Positions 1 through 9,145 of a stretch of DNA of 33,221 nt are shown here, piece by piece (within the stretch, counting starts at the first letter, position 1; the number at the start of each line of letters is the position of its first letter). A model generated the notes under the pieces. It worked only from the letters and a program-made list of their open reading frames with translations. It was not told where the DNA came from and ran no database searches. The position numbers and the translations under genes are program-made. The DNA comes from Polaribacter sp. (GTDB lineage Bacteria > Bacteroidota > Bacteroidia > Flavobacteriales > Flavobacteriaceae): positions 1-33,221 of the forward strand of contig JANREL010000064.1 in assembly GCA_030758355.1 (NCBI GenBank), given 5' to 3'.

Positions 1-260
1 CAAATCAATGTAAAATTGAACAATAAAAACGAAATCAATAATGGTTTTCTGCTGTCAAATTTGGCTACTAACCAACCCGAAATAGGCACTCCAGCCAATG
101 AACTCAGGGGCATAGCTAACAACAACGAGCCTAATTCAGCTTCATTCAAATCAAAAAAAGTTTTGATAGTGGGAATTCGAGAGGCCCAACTTGCAAAGGT
201 CAATCCTGATAAAAAAAAGAAAGTGCTCAACGCAATTCGTTGGGTAAATTTTTCATCCAT
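1..260 (-). CDS. MFS transporter, N-terminal part (cut by window edge)
   Basis: The minus strand is open from ATG at 260 to the window edge, giving 86 residues of an incomplete protein. It begins MDEKFTQRIALSTFFFLSG and continues with an Arg-Ile-Pro-Thr-Ile-Lys motif, an Asn-Glu-Ala-Glu-Leu-Gly loop and a Gly-Trp-Leu-Val-Ala-Lys-Phe-Asp-Ser-Arg turn. This is the usual first two transmembrane helices plus cytoplasmic A-motif-like loop of major facilitator transporters of the sugar/drug permease type. The substrate cannot be told from this fragment. The other nearby ATG, 4 bases further in, is out of frame and soon stops. The gene is divergent from era, with about 110 bp between them. Seen: the reading frame and helix pattern. 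Family assignment rests on motif recognition. Confidence 0.8.
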   Translation of the reverse strand, partial: MDEKFTQRIALSTFFFLSGLTFASWASRIPTIKTFFDLNEAELGSLLLAMPLSSLAGVPISGWLVAKFDSRKPLLISFLLFNFTLI

Positions 261-360
261 AAAATAAGGAAGCTTTAAACGCGTACAAACTTACAAAAAT
301 CCGAAAAGGCTTTTATCAATTATTCATCAATAAAACGTATTCATTACTCATAAAACTCTT

Positions 361-369
361 TATATTTGC
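361..369 (+). promoter_or_regulatory. -7 promoter box of era
   Basis: TATATTTGC fits the Bacteroidota -7 consensus TAnnTTTG. Its G lies only 6 nt before the A of the era ATG, so transcription would start at or next to the start codon. No convincing -33 box was found. Confidence 0.6.
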
Positions 370-373
370 AGTT

Positions 374-1258
374 ATGATGCACAAGGCTGGTTTTGTAAAT
401 ATTATAGGAAATCCAAATGTTGGAAAATCAACCTTGATGAATGCTTTGGTGGGTGAAAAACTCTCTATTATTACTCCAAAAGCTCAAACTACAAGACATC
501 GTATTTTAGGGATTGTCAATCACGAAGAATATCAAATTGTATTTTCTGATACTCCAGGAATCATAAAACCTGCCTACGAATTGCAAGCTTCAATGATGGA
601 TTTTGTGAAATCGGCTTTGGATGATGCAGACATTTTGATTTACATGGTGGAAGTAGGTGAAACTGCTCAAAAAAACGAAGCTTTTTTCAATAAAATCATC
701 AATAGTAAAATTCCAGTAATTTTATTATTGAATAAAATTGATAAATCTTCTCAAGATGAAGTTGCCGAAAAAATTGCTTATTGGCGAGAAAAAGTTCCAA
801 ATTCATTTGTATATATCATTTCTGCCTTAGAAAAGTTCAACGTTGATAGCGTTTTTTACAAAATTATTGAATTATTGCCAGAAGCACCCCCCTATTATCC
901 AAAAGATCAATTAACAGACAAACCTGAGCGATTTTTTGTGAATGAAAAAATTCGCGAAAAAATATTGATCCACTACAAAAAGGAAATACCCTATTCAGTA
1001 GAAGTTGAAACGGAAAGTTTTATTGAAGAGGAAACCATTGTGAGAATTCGATCTGTAATTATGGTTGAAAGAGACACACAAAAAGGCATCATTATCGGTC
1101 ATAAAGGGACTGCAATTAAAAGAGTTGGTGCTGAAGCTCGTAAAGATTTAGAACGCTTTTTTGAAAAAAAAGTATTTATTGAATTGTATGTAAAAGTGAA
1201 TAAAGATTGGCGAAGTGACAGCAATCAGCTAAAAAGATTCGGATACAATCAGAGATAG
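374..1258 (+). CDS. era: GTPase Era
   Basis: Era is an essential GTPase that binds the 3' end of 16S rRNA and helps mature the 30S subunit; it is peripheral to the inner membrane. The 294-residue protein has the family's normal length. Visible motifs are G1 GNPNVGKST (12-20), G3 DTPG (59-62), G4 NKID (120-123) and a G5-like Ser-Ala (150-151). A C-terminal KH domain follows, with IGHKG at 241-245 and a conserved end (Val-Lys-Val-Asn-Lys-Asp-Trp-Arg). Two ATGs are adjacent (374 and 377); either could be used. der, a second ribosome-assembly GTPase, follows after 265 bp with its own promoter box. Confidence 0.97.
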   Translation: MMHKAGFVNIIGNPNVGKSTLMNALVGEKLSIITPKAQTTRHRILGIVNHEEYQIVFSDTPGIIKPAYELQASMMDFVKSALDDADILIYMVEVGETAQKNEAFFNKIINSKIPVILLLNKIDKSSQDEVAEKIAYWREKVPNSFVYIISALEKFNVDSVFYKIIELLPEAPPYYPKDQLTDKPERFFVNEKIREKILIHYKKEIPYSVEVETESFIEEETIVRIRSVIMVERDTQKGIIIGHKGTAIKRVGAEARKDLERFFEKKVFIELYVKVNKDWRSDSNQLKRFGYNQR

Positions 1259-1495
1259 AGATAAATCGTTTGCATCATGAGTCTTGGAATTATTTTTGTA
1301 CAATTTTTGATTCGCTATTCTACCATTCTCTGAAAAACGGAAACAGTTTTAAGAAATCCTAAGGACAGTAATCTAAAAATGAGGACGTAAAAAATACTGC
1401 AACTCTTTTTTCAATGAAAAATTGATGACATCGTCTATAAAACCAAGTCATTTAAGACAGTTGAAATTAACGGTAAATAATCATATTGTAAATTG

Positions 1496-1504
1496 TACCT
1501 TTGC
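1496..1504 (+). promoter_or_regulatory. -7 promoter box of der
   Basis: TACCTTTGC matches TAnnTTTG and lies about 20 nt before the der ATG. A -33 TTG at the usual distance was not seen. The rest of the 265-bp era-der gap shows no gene. Confidence 0.55.
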
Positions 1505-1523
1505 AAAAAATTATCCGTAAAAA

Positions 1524-2834
1524 ATGAATAGTATTGTTGCCATTGTAGGAAGACCCAATGTAGGAAAATCAACCCTTTTTAACAGGTTGGTTCAAAGAAG
1601 AGATGCCATCGTCGATTCTGTAAGTGGGGTGACAAGAGATCGTCATTACGGAAAATCTGATTGGAATGGAAAACAATTTTCAGTAATTGATACTGGAGGT
1701 TATGTGATTGGATCTGATGATATTTTTGAAGAAGAAATCCGTAAACAAGTAGCTTTAGCGATTGACGAAGCTGACATCATCGTTTTTGTTGTTGATGTTG
1801 AAGAAGGCATTACACCTATGGATGCTGAAGTTGCCAAATTGTTACACAAGGTAAAAAAACCCATTTTTACTGTAGTAAATAAGGTAGACAATTCCATGCG
1901 CGAGACAGATGCATTGGAATTTTATAACTTAGGTTTGGGCGATTATCACACTATTTCGTCTATGAACGGAAGTGGAACTGGCGACTTATTGGATGCAATT
2001 TCTGCTAAAATGTCTGAACCAGAAGTCACAAATCCTGAAGAAGAAGAATTGCCAAGATTTGCTGTGGTTGGGAGACCCAATGCAGGAAAATCATCTTTTA
2101 TCAATGCGTTGATTGGTGAAGAAAGAAACATTGTTACAGACATCGCCGGTACTACTAGAGATGCTATTGATACGAAATACAATCGTTTTGGATTTGATTT
2201 CAATTTGGTAGATACTGCAGGAATCAGAAAAAAATCAAAAGTAAAAGACGATTTAGAGTTTTACTCTGTGATGCGTGCAGTTCGTACTATTGAATATGCA
2301 GATGTTATTATTTTAATTGTTGATGCCACTCGTGGTTTTGAAGGGCAAGATCAAAATATTTTTTGGTTGGCAGAAAAAAACAGAAAAGGAGTTGTGATTC
2401 TCATCAACAAATGGGATTTAATGGAAAAAGAAACCAACACACTGCGAGACTTTGAGGCTAAGATAAGAACTCAAATTGCACCATTTACAGATGTGCCTAT
2501 TGTCTTTATTTCTACATTGACAAAGCAACGTATTTTCAAAGCCATTGAAACTGCTGTAGAAGTTTTTCAAAATCGTAAAAATAAAATTCCTACAAGTAAA
2601 TTTAACGAAGCCATGTTGGAATTGGTAAAAACCTTTCCACCTCCAGCCATCAAAGGCAAGTATGTAAAAATTAAATATTGTATGCAATTGCCTACGCCAA
2701 CACCACAGTTTGTGTTTTTCTGTAACTTGCCACAATATGTAAAAGATCCTTACAAACGATTTGTTGAAAACAAAATGCGTGAGATTTACAATTTTTCGGG
2801 TGTGCCAATGACCATTTATTTTAGGCAGAAATAA
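1524..2834 (+). CDS. der: Ribosome biogenesis GTPase Der (EngA), double G domain
   Basis: Der assists assembly of the 50S subunit. It is recognisable by two GTPase domains in tandem: domain 1 has GRPNVGKST (9-17), DTGG (56-59) and NKVD (119-122); domain 2 has GRPNAGKSS (183-191), DTAG (230-233) and a later NKWD. An acidic linker (Pro-Glu-Glu-Glu-Glu-Leu near 171-177) separates them. The C-terminal KH-like domain ends at residue 436, the normal family length. The gene starts at ATG 1524, about 20 nt after a -7 promoter box. It follows era but is probably transcribed from its own promoter. Confidence 0.97.
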   Translation: MNSIVAIVGRPNVGKSTLFNRLVQRRDAIVDSVSGVTRDRHYGKSDWNGKQFSVIDTGGYVIGSDDIFEEEIRKQVALAIDEADIIVFVVDVEEGITPMDAEVAKLLHKVKKPIFTVVNKVDNSMRETDALEFYNLGLGDYHTISSMNGSGTGDLLDAISAKMSEPEVTNPEEEELPRFAVVGRPNAGKSSFINALIGEERNIVTDIAGTTRDAIDTKYNRFGFDFNLVDTAGIRKKSKVKDDLEFYSVMRAVRTIEYADVIILIVDATRGFEGQDQNIFWLAEKNRKGVVILINKWDLMEKETNTLRDFEAKIRTQIAPFTDVPIVFISTLTKQRIFKAIETAVEVFQNRKNKIPTSKFNEAMLELVKTFPPPAIKGKYVKIKYCMQLPTPTPQFVFFCNLPQYVKDPYKRFVENKMREIYNFSGVPMTIYFRQK

Positions 2835-2954
2835 TTTTTGATATTAATCAAAATCGTTAATTTACTTTTCTTTTTGACTGTTATTAGTGGTGCTTTTGTA
2901 TTAAATTTACACAAGTTTATATAGATACATTTTCATCAAAAAAATAAAAAATTT

Positions 2955-3407
2955 ATGTTAACGTGGAAAGACCTACTTCATTTTGCCTCTAAAGGAAATC
3001 CAACTCCTGATCAAAGAGTTGAAAAAACTGATACAGAATGGAAAGAAATATTAACTCCAGAACAATTTAGAATTACCAGACAACAGGGAACTGAAAGGCC
3101 TTTTTCTGGCGAATTATGTTCGATTTACGAAGCAGGAAAATACCATTGTATTTGTTGTAATGCTCCACTTTTTGATTCCACTATCAAATTTGATTCTAGC
3201 TCCGGATGGCCTAGTTTTTCACAACCAATAACCAAAAATTCCGTTCAATATCACAAAGATGTTTCTTTTGGAATGGTGCGTGTTGAAGTGCTTTGTAATT
3301 CGTGTGATGCGCATTTAGGACACGTTTTCCCTGATGGACCACCTCCAAGCGGATTGCGCTATTGTATCAATTCTGTGTCTATGCAACTTGAAAAATCAGA
3401 AAAATAA
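2955..3407 (+). CDS. msrB: Peptide-methionine (R)-S-oxide reductase MsrB
   Basis: MsrB reduces the R epimer of methionine sulfoxide in proteins. The 150-residue protein has the zinc-binding cysteine pairs (Cys-Ile-Cys-Cys-Asn in the first half, Cys-Asn-Ser-Cys in the second), the GWPSF motif, the [19 protein letters not shown] block with the catalytic Cys, and no signal peptide, so it is probably cytoplasmic. Its TAA overlaps the msrA ATG by one base (TAATG), which indicates translational coupling. It is first in the msrB-msrA-selO run. The upstream 120 bp is AT-rich, and I could not settle on a promoter there. Confidence 0.96.
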   Translation: MLTWKDLLHFASKGNPTPDQRVEKTDTEWKEILTPEQFRITRQQGTERPFSGELCSIYEAGKYHCICCNAPLFDSTIKFDSSSGWPSFSQPITKNSVQYHKDVSFGMVRVEVLCNSCDAHLGHVFPDGPPPSGLRYCINSVSMQLEKSEK

Positions 3408-3943
3408 TGAGTAAAAATATACAAGTTACTACTGTTGGTGGTGGTTGTTTTTGGTGTACAGAAGCAGTTTTTCAAAAAGTAAAAGGAGTAGAAAAAGTGG
3501 TTTCTGGCTATGCTGGCGGAAACGTTCCTGGAAAACCAACTTATCGTGAAATTTGCTCTGGATTAACGGGTCATGCAGAAGTAATTCAAGTTACTTTTGA
3601 TGCAAACATGATTTCATTTGAAGATATTTTAGTGATTTTTTTAACCACACACAATCCAACAACGTTAAACAGACAAGGAGCTGATGTAGGCACACAATAT
3701 CGATCTGTGATATTTTTTCACAATGAAGTACAACAAGAAATTGCGTTGAAAACCATCCAAAAAGTACAAGCATTTTATACAGACAAAATTGTCACAGAAA
3801 TAAGTCCTTTGCCAATTTTTTACGAGGCTGAAGACTATCATCAAAATTATTATCAAAATAATAAAACTCAAGGATATTGCGAATATGTAATTACCCCAAA
3901 ATTAGCGACTTTGCGAAAATTGCACGCAGATAAATTGGCATGA
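3407..3943 (+). CDS. msrA: Peptide-methionine (S)-S-oxide reductase MsrA
   Basis: MsrA reduces the S epimer of methionine sulfoxide, complementing MsrB just upstream. The N-terminal GGGCFWCTEAVFQ block holds the catalytic Cys in the family's GCFW motif. Further conserved parts are Val-Ser-Gly-Tyr-Ala-Gly-Gly, Thr-Gly-His-Ala-Glu and Tyr-His-Gln-Asn-Tyr-Tyr. At 178 residues it is a normal cytoplasmic single-domain MsrA. It overlaps msrB by 1 bp and selO by 4 bp (ATGA), so the three are almost certainly one transcript with coupled translation. Confidence 0.96.
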   Translation: MSKNIQVTTVGGGCFWCTEAVFQKVKGVEKVVSGYAGGNVPGKPTYREICSGLTGHAEVIQVTFDANMISFEDILVIFLTTHNPTTLNRQGADVGTQYRSVIFFHNEVQQEIALKTIQKVQAFYTDKIVTEISPLPIFYEAEDYHQNYYQNNKTQGYCEYVITPKLATLRKLHADKLA

Positions 3944-5496
3944 AGTTACCTATAATTGAAACTTTTACAAGAGAATTACCTGCAGATTCAACTCTTGAAA
4001 ACTCAAGACGGCAAGTTTTTGAGGCGGCATTTTCGTACGTAAATCCAAAAAAAACAGCTGCTCCAAAATTGATTCATGTTTCTGAGGAAATGCTTGCAAC
4101 TCTTGGAATTTCAAAAGCAGATTCAAGAACATTCTATTTTAGAGATATTTTTACTGGCAATGAAATTTACCCAAATTCAAAACCTTATGCCATGTGCTAT
4201 GGAGGGCATCAATTTGGCACTTGGGCTGGACAATTGGGTGATGGAAGAGCAATTAATTTGTTCGAAATTGAACATCAAAGCAAACATTGGAAACTACAAT
4301 TGAAAGGTGCAGGCGAAACTCCTTATTCAAGAAATGCTGATGGATTAGCTGTTTTGCGTTCCTCAATCAGAGAGTATTTGTGCAGTGAAGCTATGTTTCA
4401 TCTCGGAATTCCAACTACAAGAGCCTTGTCGCTAAGTCTTTCTGGAGATAAAGTATTGCGCGATATAATGTATGATGGAAATCCTGCGTATGAAAAAGGC
4501 GCAATTGTTTGTAGAGTTGCTGAATCTTTTTTACGTTTTGGAAATTACGAAATTTTAGCAGCCAGAAATGATGTGAAAAATCTAAAAATTTTGGTTGACT
4601 ATACCTTGAAGCATCATTTTCCACATTTGAAAAATCCATCCAAAGAAAGCTATATTGAATTTTTTAGAGAAGTTGCTGAACGCACTTTATCCATGATAAT
4701 TCATTGGCAAAGAGTTGGTTTTGTGCATGGTGTTATGAACACAGATAACATGTCGATTTTAGGTTTGACGATTGATTACGGACCTTATGGATGGCTGGAA
4801 GGCTTTGATTTTGGCTGGACACCAAACACCACAGACCGTCAACACAAGCGGTATCGTTATGGAAATCAACCCAATATAGGTTTGTGGAATTTATACCAAT
4901 TGGCAAATGCACTTTTTCCATTAATTAAAGAGGCTGCTCCATTAGAGACCATATTAAATGAATATAAAATCAATTTTGAAAGTCAATCTTTACAAATGAT
5001 GAAATCAAAATTAGGATTATTTTCTTCGGATGAAAATGATGCGAAACTCATCCAAAATTTAGAAGACATCTTGCAATTGACAGAAACTGATATGACCATA
5101 TTCTTTCGATTATTGAGTGATTTTTCCTCAGAAAAAAATGGTTTTGAATTGATACAAGAGGCTTTTTATAATGTTGAAAATATCACAGAAAACATCAAAA
5201 GCAAATGGCAAAATTGGTTTGAAATCTATGCAAATCGTTTGCAAAATGAATCCATTTCCGCAGTTGAAAGAAAACAAAAAATGAATGCTGTTAACCCAAA
5301 ATATGTGTTGCGAAATTACATGGCGCAATTGGCTATTGATGCTGCAAATCTAGAAGATTATTCTTTGATTGATGAGTTATTTCAGTTGCTAAAAAACCCC
5401 TATGACGAACAACCAACTCATCAAAAATGGTTTGCAAAAAGAGCTGATTGGGCTCGTGACAAAGTAGGTTGCTCCATGTTGAGTTGCAGTTCGTAA
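3940..5496 (+). CDS. selO: Protein adenylyltransferase SelO (YdiU family)
   Basis: SelO is a kinase-fold enzyme that transfers AMP to protein hydroxyls and is linked to redox stress. Visible motifs: GGHQFGTWAGQLGDGRA (88-103), QLKGAGETPYSR (120-131), a Ser-Ser-Ile-Arg-Glu-Tyr-Leu helix (141-147) and HGVMNTDNM (263-271). Lys122 and Glu145 have the spacing of the ATP-binding pair, and Asp269, Asn270 and Asp279 that of the catalytic base and metal ligands known for Pseudomonas SelO. Length 518 is usual. The protein ends Cys-Ser-Ser, placing Cys516 third from the end, where animal SELENOO carries selenocysteine; Cys511 is nearby. The overlap with msrA suggests a shared role in the oxidative-stress response, which is inference. 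Confidence 0.95.
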   Translation: MKLPIIETFTRELPADSTLENSRRQVFEAAFSYVNPKKTAAPKLIHVSEEMLATLGISKADSRTFYFRDIFTGNEIYPNSKPYAMCYGGHQFGTWAGQLGDGRAINLFEIEHQSKHWKLQLKGAGETPYSRNADGLAVLRSSIREYLCSEAMFHLGIPTTRALSLSLSGDKVLRDIMYDGNPAYEKGAIVCRVAESFLRFGNYEILAARNDVKNLKILVDYTLKHHFPHLKNPSKESYIEFFREVAERTLSMIIHWQRVGFVHGVMNTDNMSILGLTIDYGPYGWLEGFDFGWTPNTTDRQHKRYRYGNQPNIGLWNLYQLANALFPLIKEAAPLETILNEYKINFESQSLQMMKSKLGLFSSDENDAKLIQNLEDILQLTETDMTIFFRLLSDFSSEKNGFELIQEAFYNVENITENIKSKWQNWFEIYANRLQNESISAVERKQKMNAVNPKYVLRNYMAQLAIDAANLEDYSLIDELFQLLKNPYDEQPTHQKWFAKRADWARDKVGCSMLSCSS

Positions 5497-5527
5497 AAAT
5501 GTGTATTTTTAAACAGCGTATTTTCAT

Positions 5528-6547
5528 ATGATTCACGAACTTAAAAAAATTATTCAACATGCCATTATCAATCAACAAAAAGGATTGAAAAATGTGTTGG
5601 CGTCTGTGGTTTTTTTGGAAGGTTCTTCGTATCGGAAACCAGGTGTTCGCATGTTGATTTCTGAGGATTTATCAACTGTTGGCGCAGTAAGTGGTGGTTG
5701 TGTAGAAAAAGAAATTATTCACCGAGCAAAAAGTGTTTTCCTTGACAATCAAGCAAAAATAATCACTTATGATGGGAGATATAGATTGGGTTGTGAAGGA
5801 ATTTTATACATCTTGATTGAACCATTTTATATTGAAAATGAATTTTTGAATCAGTTTTCTAAAGCGTTGAAAAATCGGGAATCAATAGAAATCAATAGTT
5901 TTTTCATCAAAAATGATGATGCTATTGGCAATTTTGGTTCACAATGTGTTTTTCAACATCAAGAAACACATTCATTTTATGAAAAATTTACGCTTCAAAC
6001 CAAAAATGAAATTTCCCTTTTTACCCAAATTTTAAAGCCAGCCTTCAGATTGTTGATTATTGGAGGAGAACATGATGCTGTGAAATTGTGTAAAATTGCA
6101 GCAAATATTGGATGGGAAATTGATGTCATTACCTCAACAAAAGACCCAAAAATGTTGACCGATTTTCCAGGTGCAAATTCGGTAATTGGAGAAACTCCTG
6201 AAACCATTCAATTTGAAAATATCGAAGAAAATACAGCCATTGTAATTATGAATCATAGCTATGTGCAAGATTTAAAATATGTCATGCAATTGTCTAATTA
6301 TCAACCAAAATATATCGGGATTTTAGGTGCTCCAAAAAGAGGCGAACGGTTGTTCAACGAACTTTTTGAACTAAAACCTGATTTGAATCCCGATTTTTTA
6401 GATGCCATATACACCCCAGCAGGTTTGCATATAGGTGCACAAACTCCCGAAGAAATTGCCGTTTCAATTATTGCTGAAATCATGAGTGTTTTCAACAAAA
6501 AAGAACCATTTTCATTGCGAAATTTAAAAGGAAAAATTCATCAATAA
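5528..6547 (+). CDS. XdhC/CoxI family molybdenum-cofactor insertion protein
   Basis: XdhC-type proteins bind molybdenum cofactor and help sulfurate and insert it into xanthine-dehydrogenase-type enzymes. The 339-residue protein has both usual parts. The N-terminal domain has SSYRKPGVRML (33-43) and VSGGCVE (54-60, with the conserved Cys). The C-terminal Rossmann domain has a Leu-Leu-Ile-Ile-Gly-Gly-Glu-His start (from about 175), an ILGAPKRGERL motif and a Thr-Pro-Ala-Gly-Leu-His-Ile-Gly-Ala-Gln-Thr-Pro-Glu-Glu-Ile-Ala end. It begins 31 bp after selO and ends 3 bp before the MocA-like gene. No molybdoenzyme subunit is present in the window. Confidence 0.88.
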   Translation: MIHELKKIIQHAIINQQKGLKNVLASVVFLEGSSYRKPGVRMLISEDLSTVGAVSGGCVEKEIIHRAKSVFLDNQAKIITYDGRYRLGCEGILYILIEPFYIENEFLNQFSKALKNRESIEINSFFIKNDDAIGNFGSQCVFQHQETHSFYEKFTLQTKNEISLFTQILKPAFRLLIIGGEHDAVKLCKIAANIGWEIDVITSTKDPKMLTDFPGANSVIGETPETIQFENIEENTAIVIMNHSYVQDLKYVMQLSNYQPKYIGILGAPKRGERLFNELFELKPDLNPDFLDAIYTPAGLHIGAQTPEEIAVSIIAEIMSVFNKKEPFSLRNLKGKIHQ

Positions 6548-6550
6548 ATC

Positions 6551-7147
6551 ATGGAAAATATCGCTGTTTTAGTTTTAGCTGCAGGAAAATCTTCCAGAAT
6601 GCACACTCCAAAACAGTTGTTAAAAATTGGTAATAAATCGCTATTAGAAATTGTTCTAGAAAAGGCTTTAGCAGTTTCATCACCCCTCATTTATTGTGTT
6701 TTAGGTGCTAATGCCACAATAATTCAACAAGAAATTGTTACAAAAAATGTTGTTTACATCTTCAATGAAAATTATCAAGAAGGATTAAGCACAAGCATCG
6801 TTGCTGGAATTAATTATTTGGAAAAAAATCAGCCTAATTTAGAGGGAGTTTTCATTTTATTAGGAGATCAACCAGCAATTGAAATTGCCTATTTGAAAAA
6901 TTTGGTTGCCTTATTTTCTGAGCATAAAAACAAGATAATTGCCTCAAATTATCAGAAAAAAAATGGTGTTCCTGCTATTTTTCCAAAGGAATTTTTTGCA
7001 GAATTACTTCTTTTAAAAGGTGATTTTGGAGCAAAAGAATTTCTAAAAGAAAATTCAAAAAGAATTATTTCCAGTGATTTTAAATCAACATTAATTGATT
7101 TAGACACAAAAGAGGACTATGAAAAATACCTCTCTCATTTGAAATAA
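6551..7147 (+). CDS. MobA/MocA-like nucleotidyltransferase (molybdenum cofactor)
   Basis: This 198-residue cytoplasmic protein has the nucleotidyltransferase fold of MobA/MocA: the N-terminal loop LAAGKSSRM with a following Pro-Lys-Gln-Leu-Leu (9-24), a Gly-Leu-Ser-Thr-Ser-Ile segment (78-83) and the metal-binding LGDQP (104-108). Members next to xdhC are usually CTP:molybdopterin cytidylyltransferases that make the cytosine-dinucleotide cofactor of xanthine-dehydrogenase-like enzymes; assigning CTP rather than GTP comes from this context. It is 3 bp after the XdhC-like gene and surely co-transcribed. It converges with the M1 peptidase gene; the 37-bp gap shows no clear terminator. Confidence 0.85.
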   Translation: MENIAVLVLAAGKSSRMHTPKQLLKIGNKSLLEIVLEKALAVSSPLIYCVLGANATIIQQEIVTKNVVYIFNENYQEGLSTSIVAGINYLEKNQPNLEGVFILLGDQPAIEIAYLKNLVALFSEHKNKIIASNYQKKNGVPAIFPKEFFAELLLLKGDFGAKEFLKENSKRIISSDFKSTLIDLDTKEDYEKYLSHLK

Positions 7148-7184
7148 TACTACTTCATTTTTACAACAAAAAGCAAACTAAAAA

Positions 7185-9032
7185 TCAGTTATCTCTTTTC
7201 TTTAGTGTAGTATTATTCTCCAAATTTACATCTGCCATTAAACCACTTTTATCAATAATAACATTTTGAACAGCTTTTCCAGTATCAAAAATATAGGTTG
7301 GATTTGTCCAAGCCCAATCGTCTAAAAGTTTGGCTGTTGTTGGTTTTTCTCCACGCATCATTTCTAGAGGAATATAAAAATTTTCTTTACTCCCATCAGT
7401 ATAAATAACCTCAAAATCAATAGGCATTGGCATTTGTCCAATTCTTTCTAATGTGATTTTTGAACCATCAACATTTTTAATTCCATAATCAATAACGTGT
7501 GTAGTTTGTGTCCATTCATTCAAATACCAATCTAAATGTATTCCTGAAACTTTTTCCATAGAACGTTTGATATCATTGGGTGTTGGGTGTTTAAAACTAA
7601 AATCTGAAAAATATTTTTTGAGCCCTTTTGCTACATTTTCTGCACCAATAACATACTCTAATTGCGATAAAAAGATGTTTCCTTTCGAATAACTTGCTGT
7701 TCCATACGCCCAATTAGTTTCATATCTATCAGAATGTGTAGAAAGTGATTCTTCATAACCTCTTGCAACAATTCCTCTATAACCTCTGTAAGATCCTGAA
7801 TGTGGATTTTCTTTACCTTCCTTTAAAATTTCATTTTCAGCTTTATTAGAAATGTAAGAAGTAAAACCTTCATCCATCCAAGGATGTAAACTTTCGTTGG
7901 TTGCTAATAAAAATTGAAACCAAGTGTGTGCCATTTCATGTGCAGTTACGCCAAATAAGCTTCCAAAATTGCGCTGTCCAGTAACCAATGTTGACATGGC
8001 ATATTCCATTCCTCCGTCACCACCTTGAATTACTGAATATTGTTTGTATGGATATTGCCCCACATGAGTGCTAAAATAGGTCATCAATTCAGCTGTTTTT
8101 GATTGTAATTCTTTCCAGTTTTTTAAGAATTTCTCTTCCAAGGTTTTCTTATAGAAAAAGTGTAAATCAATTCCATTTTTCATTTTATACGTATCATGAA
8201 TATACTCAGGGTCAGCAGCCCACATAAAATCGTGTACTCTTGGTGCATTAAATTTCCAAGTTAATTTATCGCCTTTTGGCAATTTCAAAGCCTTTGATTT
8301 ATCTTCATAACCATGTCCAACTTCTTGTGGATTTTGTAAATAACCTGTCCCACCAATTGTGTATTTTTTATCAATATGAATAGTTACATCAAAATTTCCC
8401 CAAACTCCATGAAATTCTCTGGCAATATATGGAGGTGTGTGCCATCCTTCAAAATCATATTCAGCTATTTTTGGATACCATTGCGCCATAGACAATGCTA
8501 TATTTTCTTCACTGTTTCTTCCTGATCTGCGAATTTGAACAGGGACTTGTGCATCAAAAAGCATATCAAAAGTTACAGTTTCGCCAGATTTAATGGGCTT
8601 ATTTAATGTAACTTCTAAGATGGTTCCTACCGTTTCGTATGTTACAGCAACGCCATTTTGTTTCAATGAATTTACCTTAATGTAGCCAATTTCATCGGGT
8701 TTTAATTTACTAATTCTGTCTCCAACTCTTGGATCTGGATCTTTGATAGTTAAAGAACGAATATCCATTTGAGAACCTGGTTGAAAAGCATTAAAATATA
8801 AATGATAAAATACTTTATTTAATTCATCAGGCGAATTATTGGTATAAAGTAACTTCTGTACTCCTCTGTATTGAAAGTTATTTACATCCATATCAATATC
8901 CATAGTATAATCTGCATGTTGCTGCCAATAATATTGATTTTTCGATTTTTTTTGTGTGTAGGTAGTTTCTTTGGTTTGCGCGCAAGCAGCCATTACAAGA
9001 ATTGATAGTGATACAAAAAGAGTTTTTTTCAT
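7185..9032 (-). CDS. M1 family metallopeptidase, lipoprotein
   Basis: A 615-residue zinc aminopeptidase-like protein. The zinc site is HEMAHTW (365-371) with Glu388 18 residues after the second His (Trp-Met-Asp-Glu-Gly-Phe), and GGMEYAM (340-346) is the exopeptidase motif corresponding to GAMEN. The N-terminus is a hydrophobic signal ending Val-Met-Ala-Ala-Cys, so Cys17 is probably lipidated and the enzyme anchored in the envelope; no acidic residue directly follows the Cys, so I would not assume surface exposure. The N-terminal beta domain precedes the catalytic domain as in the M1 family. It lies 113 bp downstream of the S8 peptidase lipoprotein gene on the same strand and may be its transcriptional partner in peptide breakdown. 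Confidence 0.92.
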   Translation of the reverse strand: MKKTLFVSLSILVMAACAQTKETTYTQKKSKNQYYWQQHADYTMDIDMDVNNFQYRGVQKLLYTNNSPDELNKVFYHLYFNAFQPGSQMDIRSLTIKDPDPRVGDRISKLKPDEIGYIKVNSLKQNGVAVTYETVGTILEVTLNKPIKSGETVTFDMLFDAQVPVQIRRSGRNSEENIALSMAQWYPKIAEYDFEGWHTPPYIAREFHGVWGNFDVTIHIDKKYTIGGTGYLQNPQEVGHGYEDKSKALKLPKGDKLTWKFNAPRVHDFMWAADPEYIHDTYKMKNGIDLHFFYKKTLEEKFLKNWKELQSKTAELMTYFSTHVGQYPYKQYSVIQGGDGGMEYAMSTLVTGQRNFGSLFGVTAHEMAHTWFQFLLATNESLHPWMDEGFTSYISNKAENEILKEGKENPHSGSYRGYRGIVARGYEESLSTHSDRYETNWAYGTASYSKGNIFLSQLEYVIGAENVAKGLKKYFSDFSFKHPTPNDIKRSMEKVSGIHLDWYLNEWTQTTHVIDYGIKNVDGSKITLERIGQMPMPIDFEVIYTDGSKENFYIPLEMMRGEKPTTAKLLDDWAWTNPTYIFDTGKAVQNVIIDKSGLMADVNLENNTTLKKRDN

Positions 9033-9075
9033 GGTTTGATGTTATAATTATACTTAAAAATTGAAACGCTAAGTT

Positions 9076-9121
9076 CGCAAAGTTTTTTCGCAAAGAACGC
9101 AAAATTTCTTTACGTTCTTTG
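9076..9121. repeat. Short CGCAAAG-type repeat with 9-bp inverted repeat
   Basis: CGCAAAG occurs at 9076-9082 and 9089-9095, with CGCAAAA at 9098-9104. CAAAGAACG (9091-9099) is repeated in inverted form as CGTTCTTTG (9113-9121). The block lies between the S8 and M1 peptidase genes. It resembles the dispersed intergenic CGCAAAG repeats I recall from many Bacteroidota genomes, but the family cannot be checked here. No U-tract follows, so it is not a clear terminator. Confidence 0.5.
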
Positions 9122-9145
9122 AGTCATTTTTGCATCTTTGTGTTT

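Noticed and set aside
16-267. Plus-strand open frame of 83 codons with a TTG start
   Set aside because: The opposite strand encodes a recognisable MFS transporter N-terminus with a proper ATG; the plus frame is its shadow.
1259-1523. Possible small RNA or gene in the era-der gap
   Set aside because: No open frame with a plausible start, no stable hairpin and no promoter apart from the -7 box of der.
2835-2954. Promoter for msrB
   Set aside because: Several TTTTG and TACATTT-like words exist, but none combine at the right spacing.
3940-5496. Selenocysteine coding in selO
   Set aside because: The C-terminal position uses an ordinary Cys codon (TGC) and the gene ends in TAA; no in-frame TGA or SECIS-like structure is needed.
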